A stretch of DNA of 64,000 bases from Apodemus sylvaticus (Eukaryota; Chordata; Mammalia; Rodentia; Muridae): positions 8,902,027 through 8,966,026 of the forward strand of contig NC_067491.1 in NCBI RefSeq assembly GCF_947179515.1. Reading direction: 5' to 3'. A model generated the notes under the pieces. It was not told where the DNA came from, searched no databases, and saw only the letters and a list, made by a program, of their open reading frames with translations. Below, in pieces: positions 10,798 to 23,242 of this stretch (position 1 is its first letter; every line of letters begins with the position of its first letter). A program made the position numbers and the translations under genes.

Positions 10798-11230
10798 GAA
10801 CAATAGGAAACGGAGAACATTCTTAACTCAAGAGTCCAGAAAATATATTAACAAATAGTAGAAGAAAATTTTCCCAACATAAAGCAGAATAGGGTCATAA
10901 AGTTATGAGAAGCTTACAGAACACCAAAGATTGGTCTAGAAAAGAAAGTTCCTGTGACACAGAATAATCAAAACACTAAACATTGAGAACAAAGAAAGGA
11001 TATTGAAAACTGCAAGGGAAAAAGGCCAAGTAACACATAAGGAGAGACTTCTTAGAATTGCACCTAAATCCACAATGGAAACTTGAAAAGCCAGATAGGC
11101 CTGGAAAGATGTCTTGCAGACGCTAAGAAACCACAGATGCCAACCTATTCTACTATACCAAGAAAAGAGTTTAACTATCATTGATGGTGTAAACAAGGTA
11201 TTCATGAAGAAGTAGAATTTAAGTAATATC
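10797..11230 (+). mobile_element. old L1 ORF1, segment 3 of 3
   Basis: Beginning with the right TSD agaacaatagg, the old ORF1 resumes exactly where segment 2 ended: the RNA-recognition motif, then the basic C-terminal domain (block like 'REKGQVT', 'LRNHRCQPILLYQEKS', 'TIIDGVNKVF'). There are multiple stops and indels. It ends near 11230 within the block matching FHDKTKF.QYL; beyond that no L1 is seen. Confidence 0.82.
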
Positions 11231-13045
11231 TATTGAGGATAGGATAAATGACATTATTGAATATGTCAATAATAAAGTAATATTTATTAGTTTAAAAAAT
11301 AATTTAGTCTCCCAAATAGGTTTAAGGTAGTTAAACCAGCTTGTTGACTTTGACCTCATTCCCATAATTTTGTTGGACACAGGTCTTTTTCTGTTATTAT
11401 TATTTTGAGCCATGGTGACTCACATTGGCCAGCTCTGAAGCTTCTCTCTCTGGAGTGTTAACATTACAAGACTGTTATAGCACCATCCGAGTCTGACAGA
11501 CCTGGGTTTTGAATCCAGTTTCTCTGGAATTGCAACCGACAGTTGCTTACCAAGTGCCATTGCCATTATTTTGATACTTCAAGTTCATGCAAAAATGCTA
11601 CAGAAGGAAAACATCTCTCTGTTTTAATTTTTGACAAATTATCTTCCAAACACAACGGTGGAACAATGAAGAGGTTTTCTTAATATAATACAAATTAACA
11701 CCAAAATGGGAAGGACTATTATATTGCAGTGTAAAGTGTGAACATTCAGTCCCATGGGCATTTGGCAATGTGTGGAGACATTTCACCTTTCTATATACCA
11801 CCATGTCTTGTATAGTCAGTGTTTATTAGGTATCAGTAAAAAAGGCTTAATATAATATGAAGAGGGTGCTGTCATATAGCCCCTCTCATCTCCCTGCCAC
11901 AAGGCTACCAATACTGTGTTGTTAGAGGAGTGTAGATTTTAATTCCATTTTTAACAAAAGCTTCTGGCCATTTTCAGGTTGTATCAGATAGAGGGTAGGT
12001 GCTAGAGTATTAATTTGGACAGAGATCGAATTCCTCACCTAGTACTTTATTGGGAGGTGTCCATTTTATGATCAATACATTGCAGTGCCATGTCCTCTAA
12101 ACATAATCATACCAGAATGTTCCTCATTAATAGCCATTCAACTTTTACAAAGTTACAGTAATCGAGCAAGAAGCAGAAAGAATAAGTTAAGAGTTGATCA
12201 ACTGGTTGCACAATCTCAGAAATTTCTTTACTTTTATTTTGTTTTGATTTGTGTTCGGGTGCTGTATTTCTCTCTTGCTATGTGGGGCTTGGAGGTCATA
12301 CTTTTGTATTTAGGTTATAAGATATCACATTTACCCTCTGAGTCATCAACTCCTCAGGTCTGAAGCTATTTTAAGGCATATTGTGTATATTTGTACTAGT
12401 GTATTGACTTTGTTTTCATAATTTGCAGCTAGCCTAGTTAGCATTCCTCAGTTATAAAAATGTGGTAAGACTTCTGGTATTTATAATAAGCTATAAATAA
12501 AATAAAATCCCACATGGCTGAGGTCCATCACTGAGGGGCAGGATGCTTTAGGGGGGGTGAGGTGCCCAGTGTTTAGAGATGATCCCAGAGAAGCTACACA
12601 GCCACAAAGGGAATGTGGAGGCTCTTGGCATAAAACAGTCATGATAGCACCAAGCTGCTCTTTATCATTCTATCAAGAGGAATATTTTTCCCTGGTGTTT
12701 GCTGGGGTCTTCTTATTTTAGTGATTGGGGAGTCAGCAAAACATGACTTCGAGAAAGGCTTCTACAAATGGTTCTTCAGGCACAGTTCTGTCTCACTCTC
12801 AATGTCAGTATCCCAGTTTATTTCCTTCTCATTGAATTTGGCTGTTATTGATATAATATATATCAACATATATCAATGATATAATACATGAAATTATTAA
12901 CTGAACCTGTGTTTGGTTGTGTATTTGCGCCATTATCTAACACAGATCGACAGAAAAGCCCAGTGACAATATTCATATTTGGACTCCTTTCCTCCAAAGT
13001 AAAAAAAAATCTCTTCATATATGATTTTATTTTTGTATATTTCTC
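11231..13045. other. unassigned DNA, no gene recognised
   Basis: AT-rich unique sequence. The 92-codon frame at 12085-12363 has no recognisable domain. Its 3' part (about 12270-12365, '...accctctgagtcatcaactcc') weakly resembles the end of an antisense B3-type SINE. A short palindromic 'atatatcaa' cluster lies at 12854-12880. Confidence 0.4.
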
Positions 13046-13056
13046 TGTGTGAGTGC

Positions 13057-13112
<56 letters not shown>
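13046..13112. repeat. (TG)n microsatellite
   Basis: About 25 uninterrupted GT units follow an imperfect gtgagtgcgtgc start. A T run and (TTG)n at 13120-13150 follow. Confidence 0.97.
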
Positions 13113-13113
<1 letters not shown>

Positions 13114-13119
13114 GGCTTG

Positions 13120-13296
13120 TTTTTTTTTTGTTGTTGTTGTTGTTGTTATTTGGTTGCTTGTTTTTGAGCAAGGATCTCATTTAACCCTGGCTTCATTTAA
13201 ACATGCTTTGTAGGCAACACTGGCTCCAAACCTCTCATTCTCTTTCCTTTAGCACCCTAGTACTAGGACTAGAGGTGCATTATACCATGCTCACTT
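13120..13296 (-). mobile_element. diverged antisense B1 with T/TTG tail
   Basis: The T run and TTG repeats (13120-13150) are the tail of an antisense SINE. The body 13163-13296 keeps 'gagcaaggatctcatttaaccctggc', 'cctttagcaccctagtactagg' and 'aggtgcattataccatgctcac', matching antisense B1 boxes at low identity. It is an old copy. Confidence 0.7.
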
Positions 13297-15004
13297 TATG
13301 TAATGCTAGGAAATGAATCCATGACATTGTAGATGCTAAACAACCTCTTTGCCAATTATATTGCCTCCAAGACTTTTTTCTTATTTACTATATCTTTTAA
13401 AAATTATTCAGTAGACGTAATGAACTGTTTTTATGAGTTGCACTAACCCTTGTCACTAATTAGAACCTGTTAAGGAGATCCTGGAACCCTGAGTGTAGCT
13501 AATTGGCCTGAAGATAGACCACAGATTATACTCCCAACTGAGCTCTTTTAACTGTAGGCTCTGCCCCTGTCTCCAGGTAAACAGAATGAGACTGAATCCA
13601 TGGGCACCTAGCTGGCATCCACTGGAGAACTGCTCTGTGTGTAGAGCAACAGCTTCATACATCTGTAACAAGAAGGGCTCTATATCAACTGAATATGAGA
13701 AATGGTGGTGTTTTCTTTATCCTCCCTTTAAAGAGATCAGAAAGACAAAGAGAACGGGAAAGCAGGACCTATCTGCATTGAAATTCAGTGTCCTTTAATA
13801 TACAAATCAAAGTGCCCAATCATGTAAAAGCATTACTAATGAGGTAAATTGATTTGAGGAGTAGCAAAAGGCTCATAGTATTTAAATACTATATACACAA
13901 AAACTAATTTAATTCTATTGAAGCCCTATTCCTGGTCCTGTACTCACTGCTACCTTGCTAATAGCAGAATTAAGCAGAAATTATATAAGGAGAAACCTGC
14001 AAATCAGCTGCATACTAGCATTCAATCCCTGGATGTCTGGACCCTGTTTTACTCTTCCTCAGTGTTCATTTTTTTTTTTTTTTTGATGCATAGTAGGGCT
14101 CTTAATTTGACCATCTTCTGATGCTTAATTATACTGAAATAAGCTAACAGCAACCTCTGTAGCATAAGTGGCGCAATGGGGACTTGGGTCCTTCCTTGAT
14201 AATGGACTTTTAAAAAATGTTGCACTGAAACAGGAAGAATGTGAGCTGAGGTTTCCCTCACCTGGGTCAGGAGAGAAGGGAAGTTATCTAAATTCAATAT
14301 TTCCACTGCAATATTTCTGTGACACTTTGCTTCAGGATTTTGTGTCATTAATCTCAGCTGAGAAAACCATCACTCACAGCATAGCTTATGACAGATTCTG
14401 CTTTCCAATGGTGTAAACACATCAAGGGCCTTAGCTATCTGGTGTTCTTTATGAGATACATGATTTTGGGGCTCTCAATGGAACAAAAGCACTTACTGGT
14501 TTGGCATGTTTTCACAATCCTGAGTGTTTCATATTGTAACACAATAGCTTGTGACCGGTCCTCAAATTTTCTGTGTCTTATAGCACTGCCCCTATTTCCA
14601 ATTAAGTGTCACCTCTGACTAAAATGGGATTGTCCTGAGGAGTGACTATATTGATCTGAAAGGTGGATACCCTCAAACATGCATTACAAAAGAAGTCTCA
14701 ATGTAGTTCTACTCAGACCAGTTCAAAGCTCCCAAGTCAGGTCTGAGACTCAAACAGCACAGGGAAGGGAGAAGAAGGCAGCTTTGAACTAATTCAGTGA
14801 TACTTTTGAGCAGCAAAGACATAGATTCCAATGATGCATTAAACACAAGTCGAAAAGGACAGTTGAGGTCCCCATCCACTTGGACAATCATTCTATGTTT
14901 AATTAAATACCTGACTACTGTTCCTACTCTGCAAAGGTGTTGCAGTAAACTTCCAACCTCAATAAGCTCATGCAAAATATACAACTCAGTTATTATATAA
15001 TATT
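13297..15004. other. unassigned DNA, no gene recognised
   Basis: Unique-looking sequence. A run of about 18 T at 14070-14087 could be the tail of an antisense retrocopy, but no poly(A) signal was found beside it and the adjoining sequence was not identified. Confidence 0.4.
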
Positions 15005-15320
15005 ATATTAGGCAGGTCTACCACTGTACTAATCTATTCCCCAGTTATGAGATCCCTTGATACTTGTGGCTTCTCCAGGCCACGTGGTTCTACTCCATCT
15101 TTCTTCCACCTCTGTTTCCTCTGTCCTTCATCCTCTACTCTTTCTCCACTCTCTAAAACCTCCAGCCCCACCTTTCCCCTCCACTGCCTAATCTCAGGCT
15201 CCAGCCTTTATTTGACCATTTAGAATGCGGAGAATGTTCACATGACATCACCTAATCCCCTGCTCTGGAGGAAGAAGAATTAACATCAGAATACAAATAG
15301 TACCAGGGCAACCCACAACA
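15005..15320. other. possible old LTR-like repeat
   Basis: C- and T-rich text with 'ggctccagcctttatttgaccatttagaa' and 'cacatgacatcacctaatcccc' resembles rodent LTR-type repeats, but boundaries and family could not be fixed. Confidence 0.25.
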
Positions 15321-15504
15321 CAAAGGTACTCAGGGCCCCCATGTAGATGATGCTGATTAATGTAAATCATTGGATAAAGAAGAATTACTTTTTAAAGTTT
15401 TTCTAATATCATCTCCATGTATCCAGAGTCTGAATTAGTTGGTTAAATATAGGTCATGTAACAAATAGTGCTAACAAAATTAGTATATGTGGGACTCTTC
15501 ACAT

Positions 15505-15705
15505 AAAACTAGGTCTTAGACTCCCAAGATGGCTTAGAGACAGTCTGACTGGCCTGAGTTCTATCCATCCCCAGAAATCACATGGCAGAAGGAGAAAACC
15601 AAGTCTCACATGTGTTCTGCACTCCAGTATCACAAGCACATAGGGATTGTGTACACACACTCTGGTGCATGCATACATATATGCACATGTATGAGTGTGC
15701 ACACA
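15505..15705 (+). mobile_element. B3/B4-like tRNA-derived SINE
   Basis: The opening 'cccaagatggcttagagacag', the B-box-like 'gagttctatccatccccaga', 'cacatggcagaaggaga' and the CA-rich end ('gcacatgtatgagtgtgcacacacac') match a diverged sense B3/B4 SINE. A GACA/GATA-rich tail follows to about 15765. Confidence 0.6.
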
Positions 15706-15765
15706 CACAGAGACAGAAAGACACAGAGAGATAAATAGAGATACAGAGACAGAGAGACAAAGACA

Positions 15766-17062
15766 GAATGAATGAATGATGAATGGAAAAATTGAAAACA
15801 CATTTCCAAATGTAAAATGTAAAACCATGAGTGATTTTTTTCACACTATTAAGTCCTATTAACTTATTATAAGTCTCTAAATTACCCAAACTCCATTGCA
15901 TAAGCAAGATTTTTCTCGCTAGCATCCATCCACTTAATTCTAGTTGTCCTTTCCCAGTTATTAACTCTGTAGTCATGGCAAATGATTGGGTATTGAATTT
16001 TGTCAGCCTTGCTTGAGAAGCAACATTCCTTTTAGAGATGAGAGTCAAAACTCTGCCACTGAATCCTTAAACAGGTACAAAGATTTTAGTCTACCAAGTG
16101 AAACATTCCTTAACACAATAACTGAAAATAGATGAATATTGTAATTGAGAATGTCTGTTTTCTCGGAACCACCATCAAGCCATTTCTTCCTGTGAGAGAG
16201 GTTCAGGAAGGTTGCTGGATGTCTCAGGCCTTGGCTGCTCTTTTGGTTTGATCCTGAGCACATGAGCACATGAGCACATGAGCACTGAAAGCCACTTCTT
16301 GCCTGTGATTTCCTCTCCTCTCCTCTGATGCTTAGCTCATCATCTCGCTCCCTTCTGAAAATTCCAAATACTCTCATTTCTACTTTCTGCCCTTCTTCCC
16401 CTTCATCTTCCCACATCCAGTCAATGCTGATTGACCCATATTTCTCTCAGAAACCAAAGACCCTTTTAAATGTTCTTTCCATACTTTCTTCAAGCATATC
16501 AGTTACAACCTAGGCTAATATTATACAACCCAACGGTCAAACCGATTATTTGAGAAAATATTATTATTACAGTACATTTCATATATATATTATTCAGTAG
16601 TATTATGTCTTTGAAATAATACTAAAATATTATGAAAAACATGAATGTCAAAACCTTTGATTATTAAAATTGAAATTCAGAGTGAAAAAGTATGATCAAT
16701 GACCATATGAGAAATTGATTAGTTACTTAAGAAAGAATATCAGAGATTATTTATTAGATTGAAACCTAGTAAATGATCTTATAAAAATATAACCATAAAT
16801 GTTGTGACTGTTTCTACTCAGAAGAAATAATTTAATTTCATTCAAACAAAATTAATAACTATTTATTATCCCTTCCTCAACTAACAGTAAGTAATAAAAC
16901 TTAAGAAACACTTTCACTGTACAGTAGACTAATTCTTTGAATGAATAAGAGTGTTTCCTCAGCAATGTAGTCTAGAATAGTACTGAACAGATCGAAAAAC
17001 ATTTCTTGTTTCCTGTTTTATCCACTTAAAAATCTGAAAATCTTGGGTTCCCCCCTCCTTAG
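15766..17062. other. unassigned AT-rich DNA
   Basis: No gene seen. An 8-bp tandem (tgagcaca, about 3.9 units) lies at 16255-16285. 16500-16900 is strongly AT-rich. Confidence 0.45.
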
Positions 17063-17205
17063 TTTGTTTGAGACAGGGTTTCTCTGTGTAGTCTGTGCTG
17101 TCCTGGATCTCTCTCTGTAGACCAAGCTGGACTCGAACTCAGAAACCCGCCTGCCTTTGCCTCCCAAGTGCTGGGATTAAAGGCATACACCACCACTACC
17201 TGGCT
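17063..17205 (-). mobile_element. B1 SINE, antisense
   Basis: Near-complete antisense B1: 'tgagacagggtttctctgtg', 'tagaccaagctggactcgaa', 'ctcccaagtgctgggattaa' and the end 'ctacctggct'. It is relatively well preserved. Confidence 0.96.
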
Positions 17206-18312
17206 CTTTCTGATACTCTTTAAAGAGAATGAACCACTTTTGAGATAATAAAGCATTACAAAATATAACTAATGGTTTTTGTTAAGCATATATTTTATCT
17301 TCATCAAACTAAAACTGTAAAGTCTCATTATACTAAGCTTCTTAAATCATAAGCAATGCAATAGAAGAAGGGCATCAGTTGACCATAATTTGTGGTTTTC
17401 AAAGATGAATGCAACTTCATATAATGTTACTTATAAAAAATAGGTCATTTGTATATCAGTTATTCAGATGCACCTAAAATGTGCTTGTTTGGTGAAGAGT
17501 TAGCAAAGGGGGCTGGGAAAGGAACCATGCTGAAGTATAGGAAGGGTACCAATTCTGCTATAACTATAAGTCTAATGTAAGTCATGAACTTGACCAGTGA
17601 TAGTCAATGGTCTGGATGAACCTATGGGTAACTGGAGACTCAGAGACATTAAGAGCAAGATATGAGAATCCACATGAAATTTCAGAGAAATTATAGATTT
17701 GTGACTTTAGAATATCATATTCTTTTGAAGAATACTAAGAGGAATTGTGTGTTAAAGGACTATTTTGGCTTCATCCTAAGTGTTCTGTGTTTTTTTTTTA
17801 ATTGAATATGTTCTTCTTTATTGAATATAATCTGTAATTCTACAGGACAAGAGACTAGTGTGTTCAAGACTTTAGAGAGGACAGCAGTTATGGCATCCAG
17901 TCTATAGGGTGCACATATGCATCATATTTTCTTAATTGTGTTTTCCCTTCTTATTCCATCTATTCAATGGTTGTTTGCAGTAACAGAATCTCATATGGTT
18001 TGTGTTTGTTAAGCCATCGTTAAGTTTAGCTTAATGATGTTACCTCAGAAACTGGTAATAAAGCTATAAACTAGAAATGATCAGATTTGTGAGTTGATAT
18101 AGTAGCTACCTTTGTGCCGCTGAGGATATTACACTAAATGTAAATAACCAAGAAATATGTACTTAAAAGTGCAGTCTCTCTGGTCCCTGCTGAACGCCTT
18201 GCAACAGAGATGGGAGTGGATGAAAGGACACCCTCAGAGACAACAGAAAAGAACCACATGTGTTCATTTTCAGGGGAAAAGTGTTGTCAGATCAAAAATA
18301 AGATTATGAAAT
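17206..18312. other. unassigned DNA, no gene recognised
   Basis: AT-rich unique sequence with no credible coding frame or repeat family. Confidence 0.4.
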
Positions 18313-18615
18313 TAGCTGGGTGAGGTGAAAGAGCTTGCTGTAAAAGCTTGAGGTTTTAGTTTGGGTCCCCAATACCCATATAAAAAATGGGCGTGGCTAT
18401 GCACGTATGTAAACCCAGCATCAGAGGATGGAGACAGGAAGATCTCAGGGCTTCTCTGGCCAGCCACTCTTGACGAAAGGGCAGGCTGCATCTTCAGGGA
18501 GAGAACCTGTTTCAGAAAGCCACAGGATGAAGAGTGACGGTAGAAAGCAGCCATGTAGACAGACCTCTTTCATAACTGGCAGCCTTCAGGCATACGCACA
18601 CAAACACAACTACAA
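18313..18615 (+). mobile_element. B4 SINE
   Basis: A tRNA-like left part ('gagcttgctgtaaaagcttgagg', 'gggtccccaataccca') is followed by a B1-like part ('aaatgggcgtggctatgcacg', 'acccagcatcagaggatggagac') and the B4 tail ('ggcatacgcacacaaacac'). About 300 bp, near full length. Confidence 0.85.
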
Positions 18616-18847
18616 AAATCACAATCTTATTGAATTGTGAAACGTTCGTTTATGCTAGACTAAAGAAGCTGCAGTGTACTCACGATCCTTTGCAAGCTGT
18701 TTGTGTGTTTGCGTGGGTATGTGTGTGCATGTTAGTGTGTGAATGGGAGCATACAGTGACACTGTACTCATGTTTAAGATGGAAGAGTACCTTGAGCACT
18801 GGTCCTTACACTCTATATTGTTTAAAACAAAAATTCTTGGTGTTTTT

Positions 18848-19000
18848 TAGCTTTGTAGGCTATACCAGCTGACCTATAAACTTCTGGATTCTTCTGTCTT
18901 GGCTCCCTATCCCCTTATCGGAGTATGGGGATTACAGACACTTATGCTGTATGTCAACATTTTATATGGGTTCTGGAGATGGGATGTTAAGACTTCACAC
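18848..19000 (-). mobile_element. diverged antisense B4/B1-like SINE
   Basis: 'taggctataccagctgacctataaac', 'gagtatggggattacagacac' and 'atatgggttctggagatggga' follow the order of an antisense B4 SINE (B1-like part, then tRNA-like part). Confidence 0.55.
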
Positions 19001-19647
19001 TTCTACAGTATGTACTTTTACAAATGTCCCATCTTCCTAATCCCCTTTGCACATTTATTTGCTAAAGTTTATGTTATATTTTTTACCACTATGGATGTAG
19101 TTATTAATCTACTACTCTGTACCCAGAGGCTAAACCATTTAAATTATTAATAGTCAAGATATTAAAATAGAATTCTGTTGAGAAGGCAAATGCTCACATT
19201 GAAAATGGACACAGTACACAAGATGGCTTTTTCTGTTCAATAAATTTTCAGATGCAAAGTAATAAAATGTCATTAGAAAGCCATATCTTCATGTCATGAA
19301 AAACCATGAGCCTATATTACACTTGCTCTACAACTACTATATATTTAGAAGCAATAATGAGTGACCAGTAATTATAGACATAAATTATAGGTATAAATTA
19401 TTTCATATTATTTATATTCCATTCTGAGCCAAACCAAGCTGTTTGGAAGCACACAATAAATAGATGCTTTTGGGTGTTCTTTGGCAGGATTATTAAAATA
19501 CTCCACAATTTATCTCATTTATTCCAAATATATATATTCCTACATCTGGTAGTTAATGTGAAGTGCCATGTTAATAATTTTTGTATGTGAGTATTTTGAT
19601 AGTATATAAGAAACACTTTGACCTTTGACATTTAAAATTTCAATTCA
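19001..19647. other. unassigned AT-rich DNA
   Basis: No gene or repeat family was recognised. Confidence 0.4.
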
Positions 19648-19760
19648 AGGGCTGAGGATGTAAGTCAATCCTGAAATCAGTGCAAGACCCAGATCTGAGT
19701 CCTCTGCACACAAGACCCTTCATTTCAGGCATGATGCTATAGGGCAATAGTTCACAGTGT
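19648..19760 (+). mobile_element. ID/B4-like tRNA-derived SINE fragment
   Basis: 'agggctgaggatgtaagtca', 'gtgcaagacccagatctgag' and 'ggcatgatgctatagg' align in order with a decayed tRNA-derived SINE head. The similarity is low. Confidence 0.4.
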
Positions 19761-19785
19761 TATTTCTTTGTATCAGGTTTATTTA

Positions 19786-19996
19786 TTTTATTTTACATGC
19801 ATAAGTGCTTTGCATGTATGTATATATGTACATCATGTACATGATATGAGCCTCTAGAGGTAAGAAGAGGGCATCAGATCCCTTGGAACTGGAGTTAGGG
19901 ATGATTATGAGCAATAAGTTTGTTAGGGACTAAACCCAGGTTCTTTGCAAGAGAAGCAAGTTGTCTTAACTACTGTCCAACCTCTCTAAAACCCCA
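19786..19996 (-). mobile_element. B3 SINE, antisense
   Basis: The tail 'tttatttattttattttaca' is followed by 'aagagggcatcagatccctt', 'ggaactggagttagggatga', 'aacccaggttctttgcaaga' and the end 'aactactgtccaacctctc', which is the full order of an antisense B3. Confidence 0.82.
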
Positions 19997-20639
19997 GTGT
20001 GTTGTTCTTCAACTCCTGGCAGTAGATTTCAAACATGAACAATTTATCCCCAACAAAGGAATAGTTGCAACATGTAGAACATTTAGGTGGCCATCATTCT
20101 GCGTGGGACAGAATGTTAAAAAAGATGAATAAGTAGCAAGCAAGCATTATCTAAGGGACAACAGTGTCTGCTGTTTAACAAAAAACACAGAGGACAAAAT
20201 GTGCAATATGTCACCCACCGCTGATGAATCTTGTACTGGCTCAAAATAAAAGCTGCAAACACCAAATTAATGCAATTTGTTTCTTTAAGTATATCTTCAT
20301 GAGAGGAAAACAGATTGAAATGATTAAATAATATTGCTTAATGCATATGAATTTGCCTTACTTCATTTTTGACAGTCTTTTTATACTGTATGAATAAGAA
20401 TATCATGACTGATATGTTAACTCTGTTTATATGAAACCTAAGATCCAGCAAAAACATGCTCCTACTCACTCTCTGAGAATACACACAATATTTTCCTAAA
20501 TAATATCCATTTAAAATAAGAACTTTTCTATATTTACCAGCTAAGCAGATTTCCTAATTTGGTTCTTGTTACAAAAATAAAATCAGTGTTTTAAGGCAAA
20601 TAAAATATACAGCTAAATTAGAAAATATTTTATTTTTTT
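19997..20639. other. unassigned AT-rich DNA
   Basis: No gene seen. The stretch about 20200-20600 is unique-looking, with no repeat signature. Confidence 0.4.
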
Positions 20640-20647
20640 AGATGATG

Positions 20648-21112
20648 TATTGGCTCTTCCTGGTTGTCAGCTTGACTATATTTGGAATGAACTACAATCC
20701 AGAATTGGAAGGCTCACCTGTGATCCTAATCTGGAAGCTGAGAGATACAAGTTTCTGACCTGGATCTTGGCATGGGGATCTTGAAGTATAATGGCTATAA
20801 ATCCCAGAAGATCAATACAAGATCTCTGAGTTCAAGGTCGTCTGGGATTAAAGGCATGGTGGTACTCCATGTGGCCTTTAATCTGGGCCACACCCTCTGC
20901 TGGAGACCTACATAAGGACATTGGAAGAAGGAAGACTCTCTTCTCCTGGTTGCCTTGTGGGACTGAGCAACTGCTAGGTCCTTGGACTTCCATCCACAGC
21001 TGCTGCTGACCATTGTTGTGGAGATGGACTGCAGACTATAAGTCATCAACAAATTCCCTTACTATATAGCGACTGCCCATGAGTTCTGTGACTCTAGAAC
21101 CCTGAATAACAC
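20648..21112 (+). mobile_element. rodent interspersed repeat, family not named
   Basis: The start 'ggctcttcctggttgtcagc', the middle 'aaggacattggaaga' and the end 'cataagttctgtgactctag'-like ('catgagttctgtgactctag', 'accctgaataacac') are common in rodent genomes. The 8 bases agatgatg occur at both edges (20640-20647 and 21113-21120), a possible TSD, although part of it may belong to the element end. Confidence 0.55.
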
Positions 21113-21120
21113 AGATGATG

Positions 21121-22364
21121 AGTTGCAAATGTCCATTAGTTTAGATACAAGCAATGTGCCAAGTCAGAATTTTCTTAGTGATGAATTTTCTTAGCCATCC
21201 CTAGTTGTCTTTTGCTGAATGGGACCCTCAATTCTTGCATGTGACTTCAACCCTGGCCACTCATATTTTATACTCTCACTTATATATTTTCTGTCACCAA
21301 AAAGAAAATTTTGAGAATAAGTACAGAAGTTGAGTTTTACTGTCCCAAGGCAATGGTGAGATATAATCCACACCAACATGAGCTCAGGAGAAAGGTTGGT
21401 GATGGAACTTCAACGTGTGATCTCTGGGTTAGGGTTAATGATGCTAAACATGGTAGCATCACACCTGGGATTTTCCAGCAAGATCTTACAATCCGTTTCA
21501 AGCACCATTCCACCCCTACTCAATAGATGTGTAGTCCCCAATCCCTGGAAATCATGGATGCTGCCTATGAGACCAGGATCAGGGAGAGGGATGGAGGTAG
21601 AGGAGTAAAGAAAGGGCAGAAGAGAAATGGAAGTGGGGATAGTAACTCAAAAATAGGAAGAAACAAGAGGCAAGGAAGAAAGACTGCATGGGGTGAGAAG
21701 GAAGAAATAGAGAGAGGGCAGAAAGAGTCAAAGAGAGAAAGTTGAAAGGGGAGAATAATTAGAAGTAAGAGGAACCGAGTAGAAAAGAAAGGGGGAGGGG
21801 CAATCAATGTACAGAAGTCCTTAACTGTGAGTCAGCCCAGGAATTCCAGATGAAAAAAAAATGATATTGAATTAAACAATATAGCCAGATATGCTAAGTA
21901 TGCTAAGTGCAAAGTTCCGTGTGTTTAAAGGGGAAAAAGAAGATTTTATTTGTAAATAGAACAGAGAGGGAAATATAAGTGATGGTTTACACAACAGAGA
22001 AATGAAGCTATAATTCAAGAGCTGCCAGCCTCCCATGGAGGAGAAGGGAGGTTCCCAAGAGCCTCCGAGGGAGGCCACCCTGTCCTGTTTTGGTTTTGAT
22101 TTTATGCTCTGCCCTCTGCCACTGCGAGAAAATACAGTTTTCTTTATTGAGCCACGGAACTTGTAGTAATTTTTCAGAGCAGTCACAGGGAACTAATAAC
22201 TCGGGTGAAGAAAATGTAATAAGGATCTGGGGCAAAAACAGATGTGGGTGGAAATGCTACGAGTTCCTCTCTGTGGCTTTGAGCTGCCCACTCGACTTTC
22301 CAGTAGAGCGAAAGTAAAACAGTTCAGCCGAATCTGAGCAAATTCACAATTATTGTCATGCAGA
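21121..22364. other. unassigned DNA with polypurine stretch
   Basis: No gene recognised. About 21575-21800 is almost pure purine on the + strand (imperfect GGA/GAA units). Several short overlapping frames here come from that composition. Confidence 0.45.
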
Positions 22365-22690
22365 CCGTCAGTAAGCTGGGAGTCGAAATGTAAGGGTGGA
22401 GGGCTAAATGCGGGTGCACAGGTGGAGGACCTGGGGACTGATTCCCACCACTCGTTGGAAAAGCCAGATGTAGCAGTAGCAGTGAGTACCTGTAACTGTG
22501 GTGCTGGCACGCAGACCATCTAATACCTGAAATGCAAGCTCTGGTATTCCGTGAGAGAGATCCTCTCTCGAACAGTGAGGGGAAAGCAATGAAGTCACTG
22601 ATACTCATTTAATCTCCAGGTCCACATGCTCACACATATTGAAATACCTGCATCCAAAAGTACACATACACACACACACACACACACAGG
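22365..22690 (+). mobile_element. B4-like SINE with (CA)n tail
   Basis: 'gaggacctggggactgattcccacc', 'aaaagccagatgtagcagtag', 'gagtacctgtaactgtggtgctgg' and 'ggtccacatgctcacacat' follow the B4 order. The CA run (22661-22688) is its tail. It is diverged. Confidence 0.6.
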
Positions 22691-23242
22691 TATGTATACC
22701 GCCCATATAAACACACAATATACAATATACAATAAAGTAAAAATTTAAAGACTGGAGAGATGAGAAAGGATCAAACAAAGCGGTTGTTAAGGGAAAGTCT
22801 GGCAAGCAGACTAACAGAAAGGACCTCAGACAGGATTACTCCCCTGTGTGAAAACCATGGCCAGCTGAGGGTGGGATGTGGGGAATGACCTGTTCACAGT
22901 GCCAAATCATTGATAACCTTTTTGCGAGGCATTTCAGTGGAAGAGTGGGAGCAGATATCTGACAGTTCTGGGCTCAGGAAATTGAAAGGGAAAAACCAAA
23001 GGGTCCAATCACAGTCGAGAGTTCTGAATGTTATGGCTTGACACTCCATGGGATTCCTTTATTAGTTAGCAAGTTTAACTTAATATATAATGGGAATCCT
23101 TTATTAGTTATTAGTTAGCAAGTTTAACTTAATCTGTAAGTGTAAGTAGGAACAACACTAGCCACATATGATATTAGGAACAAATAAAATTGGTCATAAG
23201 TATATTTTAATAATGAATTAGCTACTTAATGTGTGTTGTGGA
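22691..23242. other. unassigned DNA with short tandem duplication
   Basis: No gene seen. 23048-23084 and 23090-23134 are tandem near-copies beginning 'atgggaWtcctttattagtta'; the second contains an extra 'ttagttatt' unit. Confidence 0.6.

Noticed and set aside
12085..12363. 92-codon frame as a possible small gene
   Set aside because: No domain, no codon bias and no context; the 3' part resembles SINE remnants.
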